From the NCBI GenBank assembly GCA_963652495.1, contig CAVJTU010000008.1, positions 1 through 64,000 of the forward strand: a DNA stretch of 64,000 bases, written 5' to 3'. The notes beneath the pieces were generated by a model that did not search any database, was not told where the DNA came from, and worked only from the letters and a program-made list of their open reading frames with translations. This stretch comes from Anthropogastromicrobium sp963652495 (lineage in GTDB: Bacteria > Bacillota > Clostridia > Lachnospirales > Lachnospiraceae). Position 1 is the stretch's first letter, and each line of letters starts with the position of its first letter. A program made the position numbers and the translations under genes. Below, piece after piece: positions 1 to 8,744 of the stretch.

Positions 1-91
1 TAGAACAAACGTTTTGAAGGCTTGGTTGAAATTCAGTAAAAGAAAAAAACGAGAAGTTTACTCGTCAGAGCTGAGGAATCGCAATTATCGC

Positions 92-120
92 TTGCAATTT
101 TAAGGCTTGTGTTGTATAAT
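92..120 (+). promoter_or_regulatory. Sigma-A type promoter of tig
   Basis: TTGCAA (92-97) and TATAAT (115-120) are separated by exactly 17 bases. The perfect -10 lies about 94 bases before the tig start codon, leaving an untranslated leader of about 85 bases. Seen directly; use as a promoter is inferred. Confidence 0.7.
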
Positions 121-213
121 CGTATATTGCAGACATATGACTAAATTAGATAGTAGTTAAATGTGGCAGGCGTCATATGACAAGGACGAAAGTTTTTTTA
201 GGAGGAACCAGTA

Positions 214-1494
214 ATGAGTGTACAGGTAGAAAATCTGGAAAAGAGCATGGCAAAGCTGACAATTGAAGTTAGCGCTGAGCAGTTTGAGGCAGCCATGCAG
301 AAAGCATATATCAAGAATAAGGGCAGAATTCAGCTGCCTGGTTTCCGCAAGGGCAAGGCACCTCGTGCTATGATCGAAAAGATGTACGGCGCAGGTATCT
401 TCTATGAGGACGCAGCAAATGAGATTATTCCGGGAGCTTACGAAGAGGCAGCAAAGGAGAGCGGTTTGGTAATCACTTCTCAGCCGGAGATCGACGTAAC
501 TCAGATCGAGAAGGGCAAGTCCTTCATCTTCACTGCAACTGTAGCAGTAAAGCCGGAAGTAACTCTTGGCGAGTATAAGGGTCTTGAGTATGAGGCACAG
601 CCGGTAGAAGTTACCGATGAAGAGGTTGAGGAAGAACTGAAGAAGGTTCAGAATCAGCAGGCAAGAACCGTAACTGTAGAAGATCGTCCGGTAGCTGACG
701 GTGACATCGTTACCATCGATTACGAGGGATTTGTTGACGGAACTGCATTTGCAGGCGGCAAGGGTACCGATTATGATCTGACTATCGGATCTCACAGCTT
801 CATCGATACATTCGAGGAGCAGTTAGTTGGCAAGAATGCCGGAGATGAGACCGAGGTTAATGTTACATTCCCAGAGCAGTACCATGAGGCAAGCCTGGCA
901 GGAAAGCCAGCTACTTTCAAGGTAACTGTTAAGGCAATCAAGGCTAAGGAACTGCCTGAACTTGATGACGAGTTCGCAAGCGAGGTTTCTGATTTCGAGA
1001 CTCTTGATGAGTACAAGGCTGACCTGAAGGCCAAGGCATTAGAGCGCAAGGAGAAGGAAGCTAAGACTGCAAAGCAGAATGCTTTAGTAGCAAAGGCTGT
1101 TGAGAATGCATCCATGGAGATTGCAGATGCCATGATCACTTCTCAGGCACGCAACATGGCAAATGACTTCGCACAGAGACTTCAGATGCAGGGCATGACT
1201 GTTGATCAGTATCTTCAGTATACCGGTCTGACAAGAGAGGCTCTTGTTGATCAGATGAAGCCGCAGGCTGAGAAGCGCATCAAGGATCGTCTTGTTCTGG
1301 AAGCTGTTGCTAAGGCTGAGAACATTGAGGTTTCCGATGAAGAGGTTGAGGCTGAGATGCAGAAGATGGCAGATGCTTACAAGATGGAGCTTGATAAGGT
1401 TAAGGAGTACCTTGGCGAGGCTGGTAAGGATAGCTTAAAGGATGATCTGGCTGTACAGAAGGCAGTTGATCTGATTGTTGAGAGCGCAAAGTAA
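214..1494 (+). CDS. tig: Trigger factor (ribosome-associated chaperone and prolyl isomerase)
   Basis: A 426-residue protein of the usual trigger factor length. It binds the ribosome exit tunnel, shields nascent chains and carries a peptidyl-prolyl cis-trans isomerase (FKBP-type) domain. The N-terminal ribosome-binding domain has the family signature around GFRKGKAPRAMIEK (about residues 44-57). The FKBP-like middle domain covers roughly residues 150-245, with VTIDYEGFVDG and GKPATFKVTVKAIK. The rest is the helical C-terminal arm that forms the chaperone cradle. AGGAGG at 200-205 sits 8 bases before the ATG, fixing the start. It leads the classic tig-clpP-clpX-lon order, so newly made proteins and their degradation machinery are encoded together. 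Cytoplasmic. Confidence 0.97.
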   Translation: MSVQVENLEKSMAKLTIEVSAEQFEAAMQKAYIKNKGRIQLPGFRKGKAPRAMIEKMYGAGIFYEDAANEIIPGAYEEAAKESGLVITSQPEIDVTQIEKGKSFIFTATVAVKPEVTLGEYKGLEYEAQPVEVTDEEVEEELKKVQNQQARTVTVEDRPVADGDIVTIDYEGFVDGTAFAGGKGTDYDLTIGSHSFIDTFEEQLVGKNAGDETEVNVTFPEQYHEASLAGKPATFKVTVKAIKAKELPELDDEFASEVSDFETLDEYKADLKAKALERKEKEAKTAKQNALVAKAVENASMEIADAMITSQARNMANDFAQRLQMQGMTVDQYLQYTGLTREALVDQMKPQAEKRIKDRLVLEAVAKAENIEVSDEEVEAEMQKMADAYKMELDKVKEYLGEAGKDSLKDDLAVQKAVDLIVESAK

Positions 1495-1518
1495 ATTCTT
1501 ATTAAAATAAAGACAACC

Positions 1519-1607
1519 ATTCAGAGCCGCCGTTTACATCAAGAAATTTTACAAGGCTCTGAATAGTTGTAAATAATAAGGGCAGCGGCGAAGAGCCGCT
1601 GTCTTTT
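1519..1607 (+). promoter_or_regulatory. Two hairpins between tig and clpP (attenuator or weak terminator)
   Basis: A perfect 10-base inverted repeat (ATTCAGAGCC at 1519-1528, GGCTCTGAAT at 1555-1564) is followed by a second GC-rich hairpin (GGCAGCGGC at 1581-1589, GCCGCTGTC at 1595-1603, one G-U pair) and TTTT. The second hairpin ends directly at the clpP ribosome site, so it may partly terminate tig transcripts or gate clpP expression. The short T tract makes full termination unlikely. Confidence 0.5.
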
Positions 1608-1628
1608 GGAAAGGATATGGTGACATAT

Positions 1629-2210
1629 ATGGCATTAGTACCTTATGTTGTGGAGCAGACAAACCGCGGCGAGCGTTCCTATGACATCTATTCCCGTCTG
1701 CTTAAGGAGAGGATCATCTTTTTGGGCGAGGAAGTAAATAATGTAACTGCGAACCTGATTGTAGCACAGCTGCTGTTTTTGGAGTCTGAGGATCCAAATA
1801 AGGATATCAGCTTTTATATCAACAGCCCGGGCGGTTCCATCAGCGATGGTATGGCAATTTACGATACGATGAAGTACATCAAATGTGATGTTTCTACAAT
1901 CTGCATCGGTATGGCAGCCAGCATGGGCGCATTCCTTTTATCAGGAGGAACCAAGGGCAAGCGTTATGCACTTCCAAATGCGGAGATCATGATCCATCAG
2001 CCGTCCGGCGGTTCCCAGGGTCAGGCAACAGATATGAAGATCGTTGCCGAGCATATACTGAAGACAAAGGCACGCATGAACAGACTTATGGCAGAGCATA
2101 CAGGACAGCCGGTTGAGAAGGTTGAAGCCGATACCGAGAGGGACAACTGGATGACGGCAGAGGAAGCAAAGGCATACGGTCTGATTGATGAGATTATCAC
2201 AAATCATTGA
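1629..2210 (+). CDS. clpP: ATP-dependent Clp protease proteolytic subunit ClpP
   Basis: Serine protease that forms the double-heptamer chamber and degrades substrates unfolded by ClpX. From the ATG at 1629 it is 193 residues, the normal ClpP length, beginning MALVPYVVEQ. That start has GGTGA 5 bases upstream; an in-frame ATG at 1617 would add four atypical residues. The catalytic triad is visible and correctly spaced: Ser98 in GMAASMGA, His123 in MIHQPSGG and Asp172 in ERDN. The short N-terminal extension before VEQT is consistent with family members that start at or near the mature end. Followed 22 bases later by clpX, with which it works in the cytoplasm. Confidence 0.97.
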   Translation: MALVPYVVEQTNRGERSYDIYSRLLKERIIFLGEEVNNVTANLIVAQLLFLESEDPNKDISFYINSPGGSISDGMAIYDTMKYIKCDVSTICIGMAASMGAFLLSGGTKGKRYALPNAEIMIHQPSGGSQGQATDMKIVAEHILKTKARMNRLMAEHTGQPVEKVEADTERDNWMTAEEAKAYGLIDEIITNH

Positions 2211-2232
2211 TGACTATTAAAGGGGATTGATT

Positions 2233-3537
2233 ATGGCAACAAGATCAGAGGATTTACGCTGCTCTTTCTGTGGAAAGCCACAGAGACAAGTGCGCAGGCT
2301 GATTGCAGGATTAAACGGAAGTTATATCTGTGATGAGTGTACCGAGATTTGCTATGAGATTCTTCAGGAAGAGGAGAATGGCGAGGAAGAGGCAGGCGGC
2401 TATCGTCCAGGGGACATCAACCTGTTAAAGCCAAAGCAGATCATGGAGCATCTTAACCAATATGTGGTTGGTCAGGATGAAGCGAAGAAAGCATTGGCAG
2501 TAGCCGTATACAACCATTATAAGCGCATTACTCATATCGAAGAGGGCAATGACGTTGAGATTCAAAAGAGCAACATCCTGATGCTTGGTCCGACCGGTTC
2601 CGGAAAGACCTATATGGCACAGTCGTTGGCGAAACTGCTCAATGTTCCGTTTGCAATTGCAGATGCAACATCCCTGACAGAGGCTGGTTATGTGGGCGAA
2701 GATGTTGAAAACATCCTGTTAAAGCTGATTCAGGCAGCCGATTATAATATCGAGCGTGCAGAGTACGGAATCATCTATATTGACGAGATTGATAAGATCA
2801 CGAAGAAGTCTGAGAATGTTTCCATCACCAGAGATGTTTCCGGTGAGGGTGTACAGCAGGCACTTTTGAAGATCTTGGAAGGAACAGTGGCCAGCGTTCC
2901 GCCACAGGGTGGAAGAAAGCATCCGCATCAGGAGCTTTTACAGATTGATACGACAAACATTCTGTTCATCTGCGGAGGTGCATTTGACGGTCTGGAAAAG
3001 ATCGTTGAGGGCCGTCTGGGAAGTGGTTCGATTGGATTTGGTGCTGAGATTATAGGCAAGGATGAACGCAGCATAGGTGAATTGTTTGCGCAGGTGCTTC
3101 CGGAGGATCTGGTAAAGTTTGGACTGATACCAGAGTTTATCGGACGTCTTCCTGTTATGGTATCGCTTGAGCAGTTAGATGAGGCTGCGCTGGTAAAGAT
3201 TCTTACCGAGCCGAAAAATGCGATCACAAAGCAGTACACGAAACTGTTCGATATTGACGGCATAAAGCTTACTTTTACAGAAGATGCAGTGAAAGCAGTA
3301 GCCAGAAAAGCACAGGAACGAAAGACCGGTGCGAGAGGCTTACGAGCGATTCTTGAGTCTGTCATGATGGATACCATGTATGAACTGCCTTCAGATGATA
3401 CAGTGGGAGAATGTATCATTACCGAGCAGACTGTAGAGGGAAAAGAAAAGCCGCAGATCGTGCACCGCGATATTGAGGTTGTAAAGCGGGAAGAGAGAGC
3501 CCGCAGATTCCTGAATAAATCCGGGGAGACTGCCTGA
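2233..3537 (+). CDS. clpX: ATP-dependent Clp protease ATP-binding subunit ClpX
   Basis: AAA+ unfoldase that recognises, unfolds and threads substrates into ClpP. The protein is 434 residues from the ATG at 2233, which has AGGGG 7 bases upstream; a TTG six bases earlier is less likely. The N-terminal zinc-binding domain shows CSFC and CDEC pairs, Walker A is GPTGSGKT, and Walker B is IIYIDEIDK. The ClpP-docking loop tripeptide region falls in ALIGFGAEI-type sequence (here GSIGFGAEI), and the sensor-2 arginine region is KTGARGLR. Its last codons form half of an intrinsic terminator, so clpX appears to end the clpPX transcript. Confidence 0.97.
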   Translation: MATRSEDLRCSFCGKPQRQVRRLIAGLNGSYICDECTEICYEILQEEENGEEEAGGYRPGDINLLKPKQIMEHLNQYVVGQDEAKKALAVAVYNHYKRITHIEEGNDVEIQKSNILMLGPTGSGKTYMAQSLAKLLNVPFAIADATSLTEAGYVGEDVENILLKLIQAADYNIERAEYGIIYIDEIDKITKKSENVSITRDVSGEGVQQALLKILEGTVASVPPQGGRKHPHQELLQIDTTNILFICGGAFDGLEKIVEGRLGSGSIGFGAEIIGKDERSIGELFAQVLPEDLVKFGLIPEFIGRLPVMVSLEQLDEAALVKILTEPKNAITKQYTKLFDIDGIKLTFTEDAVKAVARKAQERKTGARGLRAILESVMMDTMYELPSDDTVGECIITEQTVEGKEKPQIVHRDIEVVKREERARRFLNKSGETA

Positions 3538-3558
3538 CAGTCTCCCTATTTTTGTTTT
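3524..3558 (+). terminator. Intrinsic terminator overlapping the clpX stop codon
   Basis: GGGAGACTG (3524-3532) and CAGTCTCCC (3538-3546) form a perfect 9-base stem with a 5-base loop holding the TGA stop, followed by TATTTTTGTTTT. Seen directly. It separates clpPX from lon. Confidence 0.85.
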
Positions 3559-3578
3559 GTAAAGGAATCCCGTAAACT

Positions 3579-3592
3579 GTACAGAAATGTAC
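3579..3592. promoter_or_regulatory. Small dyad upstream of lon (possible operator)
   Basis: GTACA-GAAA-TGTAC is a perfect 5-base dyad just before the lon ribosome site, downstream of the clpX terminator where the lon promoter must lie. It matches no HrcA or CtsR site that I recognise. Function is a guess. Confidence 0.25.
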
Positions 3593-3612
3593 TATTGTAA
3601 GGGAGAAGAAAA

Positions 3613-6150
3613 GTGTCTGAAATACAAAATACATTGATTACAATTGCCCTGAGGGGAATCACGGTACTTCCACGTATGCGAATTTATCTGGATATGAGCA
3701 GGCCGATGTCGATTGCAGCAGCGACCAATGCACAGAAGACAAATCAGAACGTGTTTTTGGTTGCACAGAAGGATCCCAGTGTGGAAAATCCGGGTCAGGA
3801 GCAGTTAGAAAAGTATGGTGTTATTGCGCAGGTAAAGCAGATTATTAAAGGACCGGATGATGGATTCCGTGTGCTGGTTGCAGGTCTGCAGTCGGCAAGG
3901 CTAGAGAATATTGAGGAGTATGTGCCGAATCTGCTTGCAAGAGTCACCATTTTTCAGTCGGATGATGAGAGAGATGTGATTCACTCTCGTAATGAGCATA
4001 GTAAGAATGCAGATGCTGAAGGAACCGATGACAACGAGGAAGCAATAAAAAAATGCGAATTGGAGCAAGAGCAGAGGGCGTATCAAAAAGAACTTGAGGA
4101 TGAGGCAAAGATTCGTGTCCTTAAGGATTTGATTGAGCAATATTGCCACGTTCAGCCAAAGGCAAGCAGGGAGTTGGCTAATTTATTGCTTCAGGATATG
4201 GATCTGGGAAGCTTTTGCGCGCTCGTGGCATGCAATCTGCCAATGAAGCAGCAGGATCGTCAGGATTATCTGGCAGTATACCCAAATGAGGACGAACGCT
4301 ATGAGTTTCTTTTGAAATTGCTCAACAATGAGACATTAGTTGAGCGTTTTCGTATGGAGTATCAAAGCAGAGTCAAGACAGCACTCGATAAGCAACAGCG
4401 CGATTACATATTGCGCGAGCAGATGCGATTGATACGAAAGGAACTTGGCGAGGGTGCAGAGTCTGCGGCAGATCGCTATGAAAGTCAGCTTGCTAAGTTA
4501 AATGCATCAAATGAGGTGAAGGCACAGCTTGAAAAGGAAATCAAAAGATTGCGCAGCAACCCGATGGACGGCCCGGAGAGCAAGGTCAGCCAGAATTACA
4601 TTGAGACTTTGCTTGAGATGCCGTGGGAGGAGCGTACCGAGGAGCATATCTCCATTCGTGCTGCGAGAGAAGAACTGGACAGGGATCATTATGGTCTTGA
4701 AAAGGTAAAGGAGCAGGTCTTAGAGTTTCTCGCTGTAAGACAGCTGCAGATGCATGCACAGAAGATGTCAGTGTCAGAGAAAGATCAGACAGACGAGACA
4801 CAAATGGGTGAAGCACAGACCGAAATATCGCAGGATGAGCAGTCGCAGGCAACACAGCCGCGAAAAGGCGGTCGCATTCTTTGTCTGGTCGGCCCGCCGG
4901 GAACAGGAAAGACGTCCATTGCACGATCCATCGCATCGGCACTGAATCGAAAATATGTGCGCATCAGTCTTGGCGGTGTACACGACGAGGCTGAGATTCG
5001 CGGTCACAGACGAACTTATGTCGCAGCGATGCCGGGGCGCATTGCACAGGCGATTAAGAAGGCTGGAGTCATTAATCCGTTAATGCTTCTCGATGAGTTG
5101 GACAAGATGGGAAGCGACAGTCTGCATGGTGATGTGTCCTCCGCGATGCTGGAGGTACTGGACCCGGAGCAGAACGCCGCATTTAACGATCACTATCTGG
5201 AAGTGCCGCTTGATCTGTCAGATGTACTGTTTGTCGCGACGGCGAACACGTTACAGACCATTCCGCAGCCGCTTTTGGATCGTATGGAGGTCATCGAGAT
5301 CAGCAGCTATACTGAAAAAGAAAAGTATCAGATCGCAGATCGATTCCTGCTTCCAAAGCAGATCAAAGAGGCAGCACTGCCGGAAGGACTTTTGCAGGTA
5401 AACGAGAGCGCATTGAGACGGATTATCAGTTGTTATACAAGAGAGGCCGGTGTGCGCGGACTTGAACGTCAGCTTGCCATTCTCTGCCGCAAGGCTGCAC
5501 TCGAATATTTAGAGGAAAATAAGGAAGCTATCGAAGTCACTGCCGATAATTTGTCGGACTATTTGGGTCGGGATCGTTTTCATAAGGAAGAGATCGCTGC
5601 AAAAGGTGAGCCGGGAATTGTTCGCGGACTGGCATGGACCAGTGTGGGAGGTGTGACACTGGAAGTTGAAGCAAATGTGACACCGGGCAAGGGAGTGCTG
5701 AAACTTACCGGAAAGCTTGGTGATGTCATGAAAGAGTCTGCGCAGGCGGCACTCAGCTGCGTGCAAAGTGTGGCAGACGAGTATGGCGTGGATTACAGTT
5801 GGTTTGAGCAGCACGATATCCACATCCATATCCCGGAGGGAGCCGTTCCAAAGGATGGACCGAGTGCCGGAATCACGATGGCAACTGCAATTCTCTCCGC
5901 TGTTTTAAATCGAGCCGTGCGTCCGGATGTGGCAATGACAGGAGAGATTACACTTCGCGGTCGTGTGCTTGCGATTGGCGGCTTAAAGGAGAAACTTCTT
6001 GCAGCAAAGGCAGCCGGTGTCAAGCTTGTGTTTGTTCCGGCAGATAACCGTGCAGATTACGAGGAACTGACAGGTGAAGTAACGGAAGGATTGTGCGTGC
6101 GCTTTGTGACGCATATGCGCGAGGTCGTGAAGGAGGTATTTGAAGCATGA
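3613..6150 (+). CDS. lon: ATP-dependent protease La (Lon)
   Basis: Homohexameric AAA+ serine protease that degrades misfolded and regulatory proteins. 845 residues starting with GTG, preceded by AAGGGAGAAG. An N-terminal substrate-binding domain begins ALRGITVLPRM, then coiled coil, Walker A GPPGTGKT (427-434), Walker B LMLLDELDK, and a C-terminal protease domain with the Ser-Lys dyad at Ser751 (PKDGPSAG) and about Lys794 (GGLKEKLL). Two acidic, glutamine-rich insertions stand out: one in the N-domain (about residues 115-160) and one directly before Walker A (about 380-415). These make it slightly longer than Bacillus LonA. The stop overlaps the next start (ATGA), so lon and engB are translationally coupled. 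Confidence 0.96.
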   Translation: MSEIQNTLITIALRGITVLPRMRIYLDMSRPMSIAAATNAQKTNQNVFLVAQKDPSVENPGQEQLEKYGVIAQVKQIIKGPDDGFRVLVAGLQSARLENIEEYVPNLLARVTIFQSDDERDVIHSRNEHSKNADAEGTDDNEEAIKKCELEQEQRAYQKELEDEAKIRVLKDLIEQYCHVQPKASRELANLLLQDMDLGSFCALVACNLPMKQQDRQDYLAVYPNEDERYEFLLKLLNNETLVERFRMEYQSRVKTALDKQQRDYILREQMRLIRKELGEGAESAADRYESQLAKLNASNEVKAQLEKEIKRLRSNPMDGPESKVSQNYIETLLEMPWEERTEEHISIRAAREELDRDHYGLEKVKEQVLEFLAVRQLQMHAQKMSVSEKDQTDETQMGEAQTEISQDEQSQATQPRKGGRILCLVGPPGTGKTSIARSIASALNRKYVRISLGGVHDEAEIRGHRRTYVAAMPGRIAQAIKKAGVINPLMLLDELDKMGSDSLHGDVSSAMLEVLDPEQNAAFNDHYLEVPLDLSDVLFVATANTLQTIPQPLLDRMEVIEISSYTEKEKYQIADRFLLPKQIKEAALPEGLLQVNESALRRIISCYTREAGVRGLERQLAILCRKAALEYLEENKEAIEVTADNLSDYLGRDRFHKEEIAAKGEPGIVRGLAWTSVGGVTLEVEANVTPGKGVLKLTGKLGDVMKESAQAALSCVQSVADEYGVDYSWFEQHDIHIHIPEGAVPKDGPSAGITMATAILSAVLNRAVRPDVAMTGEITLRGRVLAIGGLKEKLLAAKAAGVKLVFVPADNRADYEELTGEVTEGLCVRFVTHMREVVKEVFEA

Positions 6151-6803
6151 TTATCAAATCAGTAAATCTGGAAACCGTCTGCGGTATTACGAGTACGCTT
6201 CCGGAGAATGTATTTTCTGAGTTTGCATTTGCAGGAAAATCAAACGTTGGAAAATCCTCTCTGATCAACGGTCTGATCAACCGAAAGGCTTATGCGCGTA
6301 CATCCGCAGAGCCGGGTAAGACACAGACCATCAACTATTATAAAGTTGATTACCGCGAGAAATCCCAGAAGGAAATCGAGGCAGAAGGACTTGACGCTTC
6401 CTATGCACAGGAAAAGAACGTTTACTTCGTCGATCTGCCGGGCTACGGTTTTGCAAAAGTTTCTATGGAAACTAAGGAAAAGTGGGGCAAGATGATCGAG
6501 CGGTATCTGCACACTTCAAAACAGCTGAAGGGAGTTTTCTTACTTGTTGATATTCGCCATAAGCCATCTGCAAACGACTGCCAGATGTTTGACTGGATGG
6601 TTGACTCTGGCTTTTCTCCAGTCGTCATCGCAACAAAGCTCGATAAGATCAAGAGAAGCCAGCTGCCAGCAAGAGTAAAAGAGATACGCAACACGCTCGG
6701 CATGAAATCAGGCGAGGTGCTGATTCCATTTTCGGCAGAAACCAAGCAGGGGCGTGAGGAGATCTGGGCATATATCGACAGCAAGAATAAGGAAGAAGCA
6801 TAG
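6147..6803 (+). CDS. engB: Ribosome biogenesis GTP-binding protein EngB (YsxC/YihA)
   Basis: Essential circularly ordinary TRAFAC-class GTPase needed for assembly of the 50S subunit. G1 is GKSNVGKS (30-37), G3 is DLPGYG (96-101) and G4 is TKLD (163-166). At 218 residues it is a little longer than the usual 195-200; the extra length is a charged insertion (about residues 68-90, REKSQKEIEAEGLD region) between the G2 loop and G3. It overlaps lon by four bases, the common lon-engB pairing in Firmicutes. Cytoplasmic. Confidence 0.95.
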   Translation: MIIKSVNLETVCGITSTLPENVFSEFAFAGKSNVGKSSLINGLINRKAYARTSAEPGKTQTINYYKVDYREKSQKEIEAEGLDASYAQEKNVYFVDLPGYGFAKVSMETKEKWGKMIERYLHTSKQLKGVFLLVDIRHKPSANDCQMFDWMVDSGFSPVVIATKLDKIKRSQLPARVKEIRNTLGMKSGEVLIPFSAETKQGREEIWAYIDSKNKEEA

Positions 6804-6810
6804 TTTTTAC

Positions 6811-6839
6811 TTGCAGTTTCTCCACTTTTATGCTATACT
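6811..6839 (+). promoter_or_regulatory. Promoter of scfA
   Basis: TTGCAG (6811-6816) and TATACT (6834-6839) with a 17-base spacer and a TGn extended -10 (TGCTATACT). It lies about 44 bases before the scfA start and is a strong sigma-A match. Confidence 0.7.
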
Positions 6840-6882
6840 TCACTGTGAATTATCAGATATCTGAGTTAGGAGGATGAAGGAC

Positions 6883-7026
6883 ATGAAGGAAACTAAGACT
6901 TTAACAAGCAAGATTCTGCAGAATACCATGGCAAAGGGCGGTTGTGGCGAGTGCCAGACTTCCTGCCAGTCCGCATGTAAGACTTCCTGTACAGTAGGAA
7001 ATCAGAGCTGCGAAAACAACAAGTAA
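6883..7026 (+). CDS. scfA: SCIFF ranthipeptide precursor (six cysteines in forty-five)
   Basis: A 47-residue peptide with a basic leader and six cysteines (Cys21, 24, 28, 32, 36, 43) in a Cys/Thr/Ser-rich core containing CGECQTSCQSACKTSC. This is the SCIFF family, found almost throughout Clostridia. Known family biochemistry: the partner radical SAM enzyme makes thioether crosslinks from cysteines to neighbouring residues (ranthipeptide). TTAGGAGG touches an earlier in-frame ATG at 6874, too close to use; the ATG at 6883 is 9 bases from it and is the likely start. It is too short for ordinary gene callers. Its own strong promoter and terminator suggest high expression, and the maturase follows at 7193. 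The biological role of the mature peptide is unsettled. Confidence 0.95.
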   Translation: MKETKTLTSKILQNTMAKGGCGECQTSCQSACKTSCTVGNQSCENNK

Positions 7027-7050
7027 TTTTCTGGACTTGGTTAATGTGAG

Positions 7051-7077
7051 ACCGGGGAGGAAACTCCTCGGTTTTCC
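7051..7077 (+). terminator. Intrinsic terminator after scfA
   Basis: ACCGGGGAG (7051-7059) pairs with CTCCTCGGT (7064-7072, one G-U pair), followed by TTTT. It would limit readthrough from the abundant precursor message into the maturase gene. Confidence 0.75.
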
Positions 7078-7192
7078 ATTGTATGCGATTTTTTAGGTTA
7101 TAGTTTATGTGATTTTGCGAGTGGGCGAATCACGTGAACAGTAACTTTTTTTGAGTTTCTATTTTTGATTTTAGATGAAAGGTTGAACAGTA

Positions 7193-8602
7193 GTGATACA
7201 TCAATATAAGAGCCACGGCTACAACATTGTAATGGATGTCAATTCCGGTGCAGTGCATGTAGTAGATGATGTGGTATATGATATGATTCCTGTCTATGAG
7301 AAGCAGGAAGACAAAGCGGCGGTATTTTCCGCACTTGACAGCTACCCGACAGAGGAACTTGAGGCCGCGTATGCGGAGATTACTCGTCTGAAAAACGAGG
7401 GAATGTTGTATACAGAAGATATTTATCAGAAGTACATGACGGATTTCAAGAAGAGAAAGACTGTAGTTAAGGCGCTGTGTCTGCACATCGCACATGACTG
7501 TAATCTGGCCTGTAAATATTGTTTTGCCGAGGAGGGTGAGTACCACGGTCGCCGTGCGCTCATGAGCCTTGAGGTCGGCAAGAAGGCACTCGACTTTTTG
7601 GTAGCCAACTCCGGCAACCGCAGAAATCTGGAGGTCGATTTCTTTGGCGGTGAGCCGCTCATGAATTGGAATGTCGTAAAGGAGCTTGTCAAGTACGGAA
7701 GATCGCTTGAGAAGGAACACAACAAGCTGTTTCGCTTTACGTTGACTACCAATGGCGTTTTATTAAACGATGAAGTAATGGAATTTTGCAACAAAGAGAT
7801 GGGAAATGTTGTCCTGAGTCTCGATGGAAGAAAGGAAGTAAACGATCAGATGCGTCCGTTCCGCAACGGAAAGGGAAGCTATGATTTAATCGTTCCAAAA
7901 TTCCAGAAGTTTGCAGAGAGCCGTCATCAGACCAACTACTATGTGAGAGGAACCTTTACCAGAAATAATCTTGATTTTGCTAAGGACGTGCTGCACTATG
8001 CCGATCTGGGCTTTAAGCAGATGTCCATGGAGCCGGTTGTTGCAGCACCAGAGGATGATTATGCGATCCGCGAGGAGGACCTGCCGCGTATCCTTGAAGA
8101 GTACGATAAGCTCGCTGATGCCTACTTAGAGTACCGCAAGGCTGGAAAAGGATTTAATTTCTTCCATTTTAACATTGATCTGACGCAGAGTCCATGTGTG
8201 GCAAAGCGTCTGTCGGGATGTGGTTCAGGTACCGAATATCTGGCAGTTACTCCATGGGGTGATTTCTATCCGTGCCATCAGTTTGTCGGACAGGAAGAGT
8301 TCTTGCTCGGAAATGTTTACGATGGTATTGTAAAGCCGGATGTATGTGATGAGTTTAAACAGTGCAATGTCTATGCAAAGCCAGCCTGTCAGAACTGTTT
8401 TGCAAAGTATTATTGCAGCGGCGGATGCAATGCAAATGCATACAATTTCACCGGTTCCATCACCGGATCCTATGAGATTGGCTGTAAGATGCAGCAAAAG
8501 CGTATCGAGTGCGCGATTATGATCAAGGCCGCACTTTCTGAAATGGAAGAAGAAACAGGAGCATCTAACGATGTTTCCGGCGAAATCTCTCACGTATGCT
8601 GA
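7193..8602 (+). CDS. scfB: SCIFF maturase, radical SAM/SPASM protein (thioether bond-forming)
   Basis: 469 residues. It installs thioether crosslinks in the ScfA peptide using S-adenosylmethionine. The N-terminal part (MIHQYKSHGYNIVMDVNSG) is the peptide-recognition (RRE-like) region typical of SCIFF maturases. The radical SAM cluster is CNLACKYC (Cys103, 107, 110). A cysteine-rich SPASM region follows from about residue 330, including PCHQF, CDEFKQC, CQNCFAKYYCSGGC and a final GC, which bind auxiliary [4Fe-4S] clusters. Starts with GTG, with AAAGG about 10 bases upstream. The adjacent scfA is the substrate; secDF follows directly, a recurring neighbourhood that suggests export of the product. 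Confidence 0.94.
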   Translation: MIHQYKSHGYNIVMDVNSGAVHVVDDVVYDMIPVYEKQEDKAAVFSALDSYPTEELEAAYAEITRLKNEGMLYTEDIYQKYMTDFKKRKTVVKALCLHIAHDCNLACKYCFAEEGEYHGRRALMSLEVGKKALDFLVANSGNRRNLEVDFFGGEPLMNWNVVKELVKYGRSLEKEHNKLFRFTLTTNGVLLNDEVMEFCNKEMGNVVLSLDGRKEVNDQMRPFRNGKGSYDLIVPKFQKFAESRHQTNYYVRGTFTRNNLDFAKDVLHYADLGFKQMSMEPVVAAPEDDYAIREEDLPRILEEYDKLADAYLEYRKAGKGFNFFHFNIDLTQSPCVAKRLSGCGSGTEYLAVTPWGDFYPCHQFVGQEEFLLGNVYDGIVKPDVCDEFKQCNVYAKPACQNCFAKYYCSGGCNANAYNFTGSITGSYEIGCKMQQKRIECAIMIKAALSEMEEETGASNDVSGEISHVC

Positions 8603-8744
8603 TGCTGGCAGACAAAATACTGCAGTCTGTGAATAAATTGGCAGACCGTGGTATCTCTGACACGAATAAGTACAGATCACAGGTCTGTATGAAAAAAGGA
8701 GGCTGATGATCCACCTGCCTCCAAATAGAGAAGGAGATAGAAGG

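Noticed and set aside
157..795. 212-residue minus-strand reading frame opposite tig
   Set aside because: It is the antisense of a strongly supported trigger factor gene and has no recognisable motif or ribosome site.
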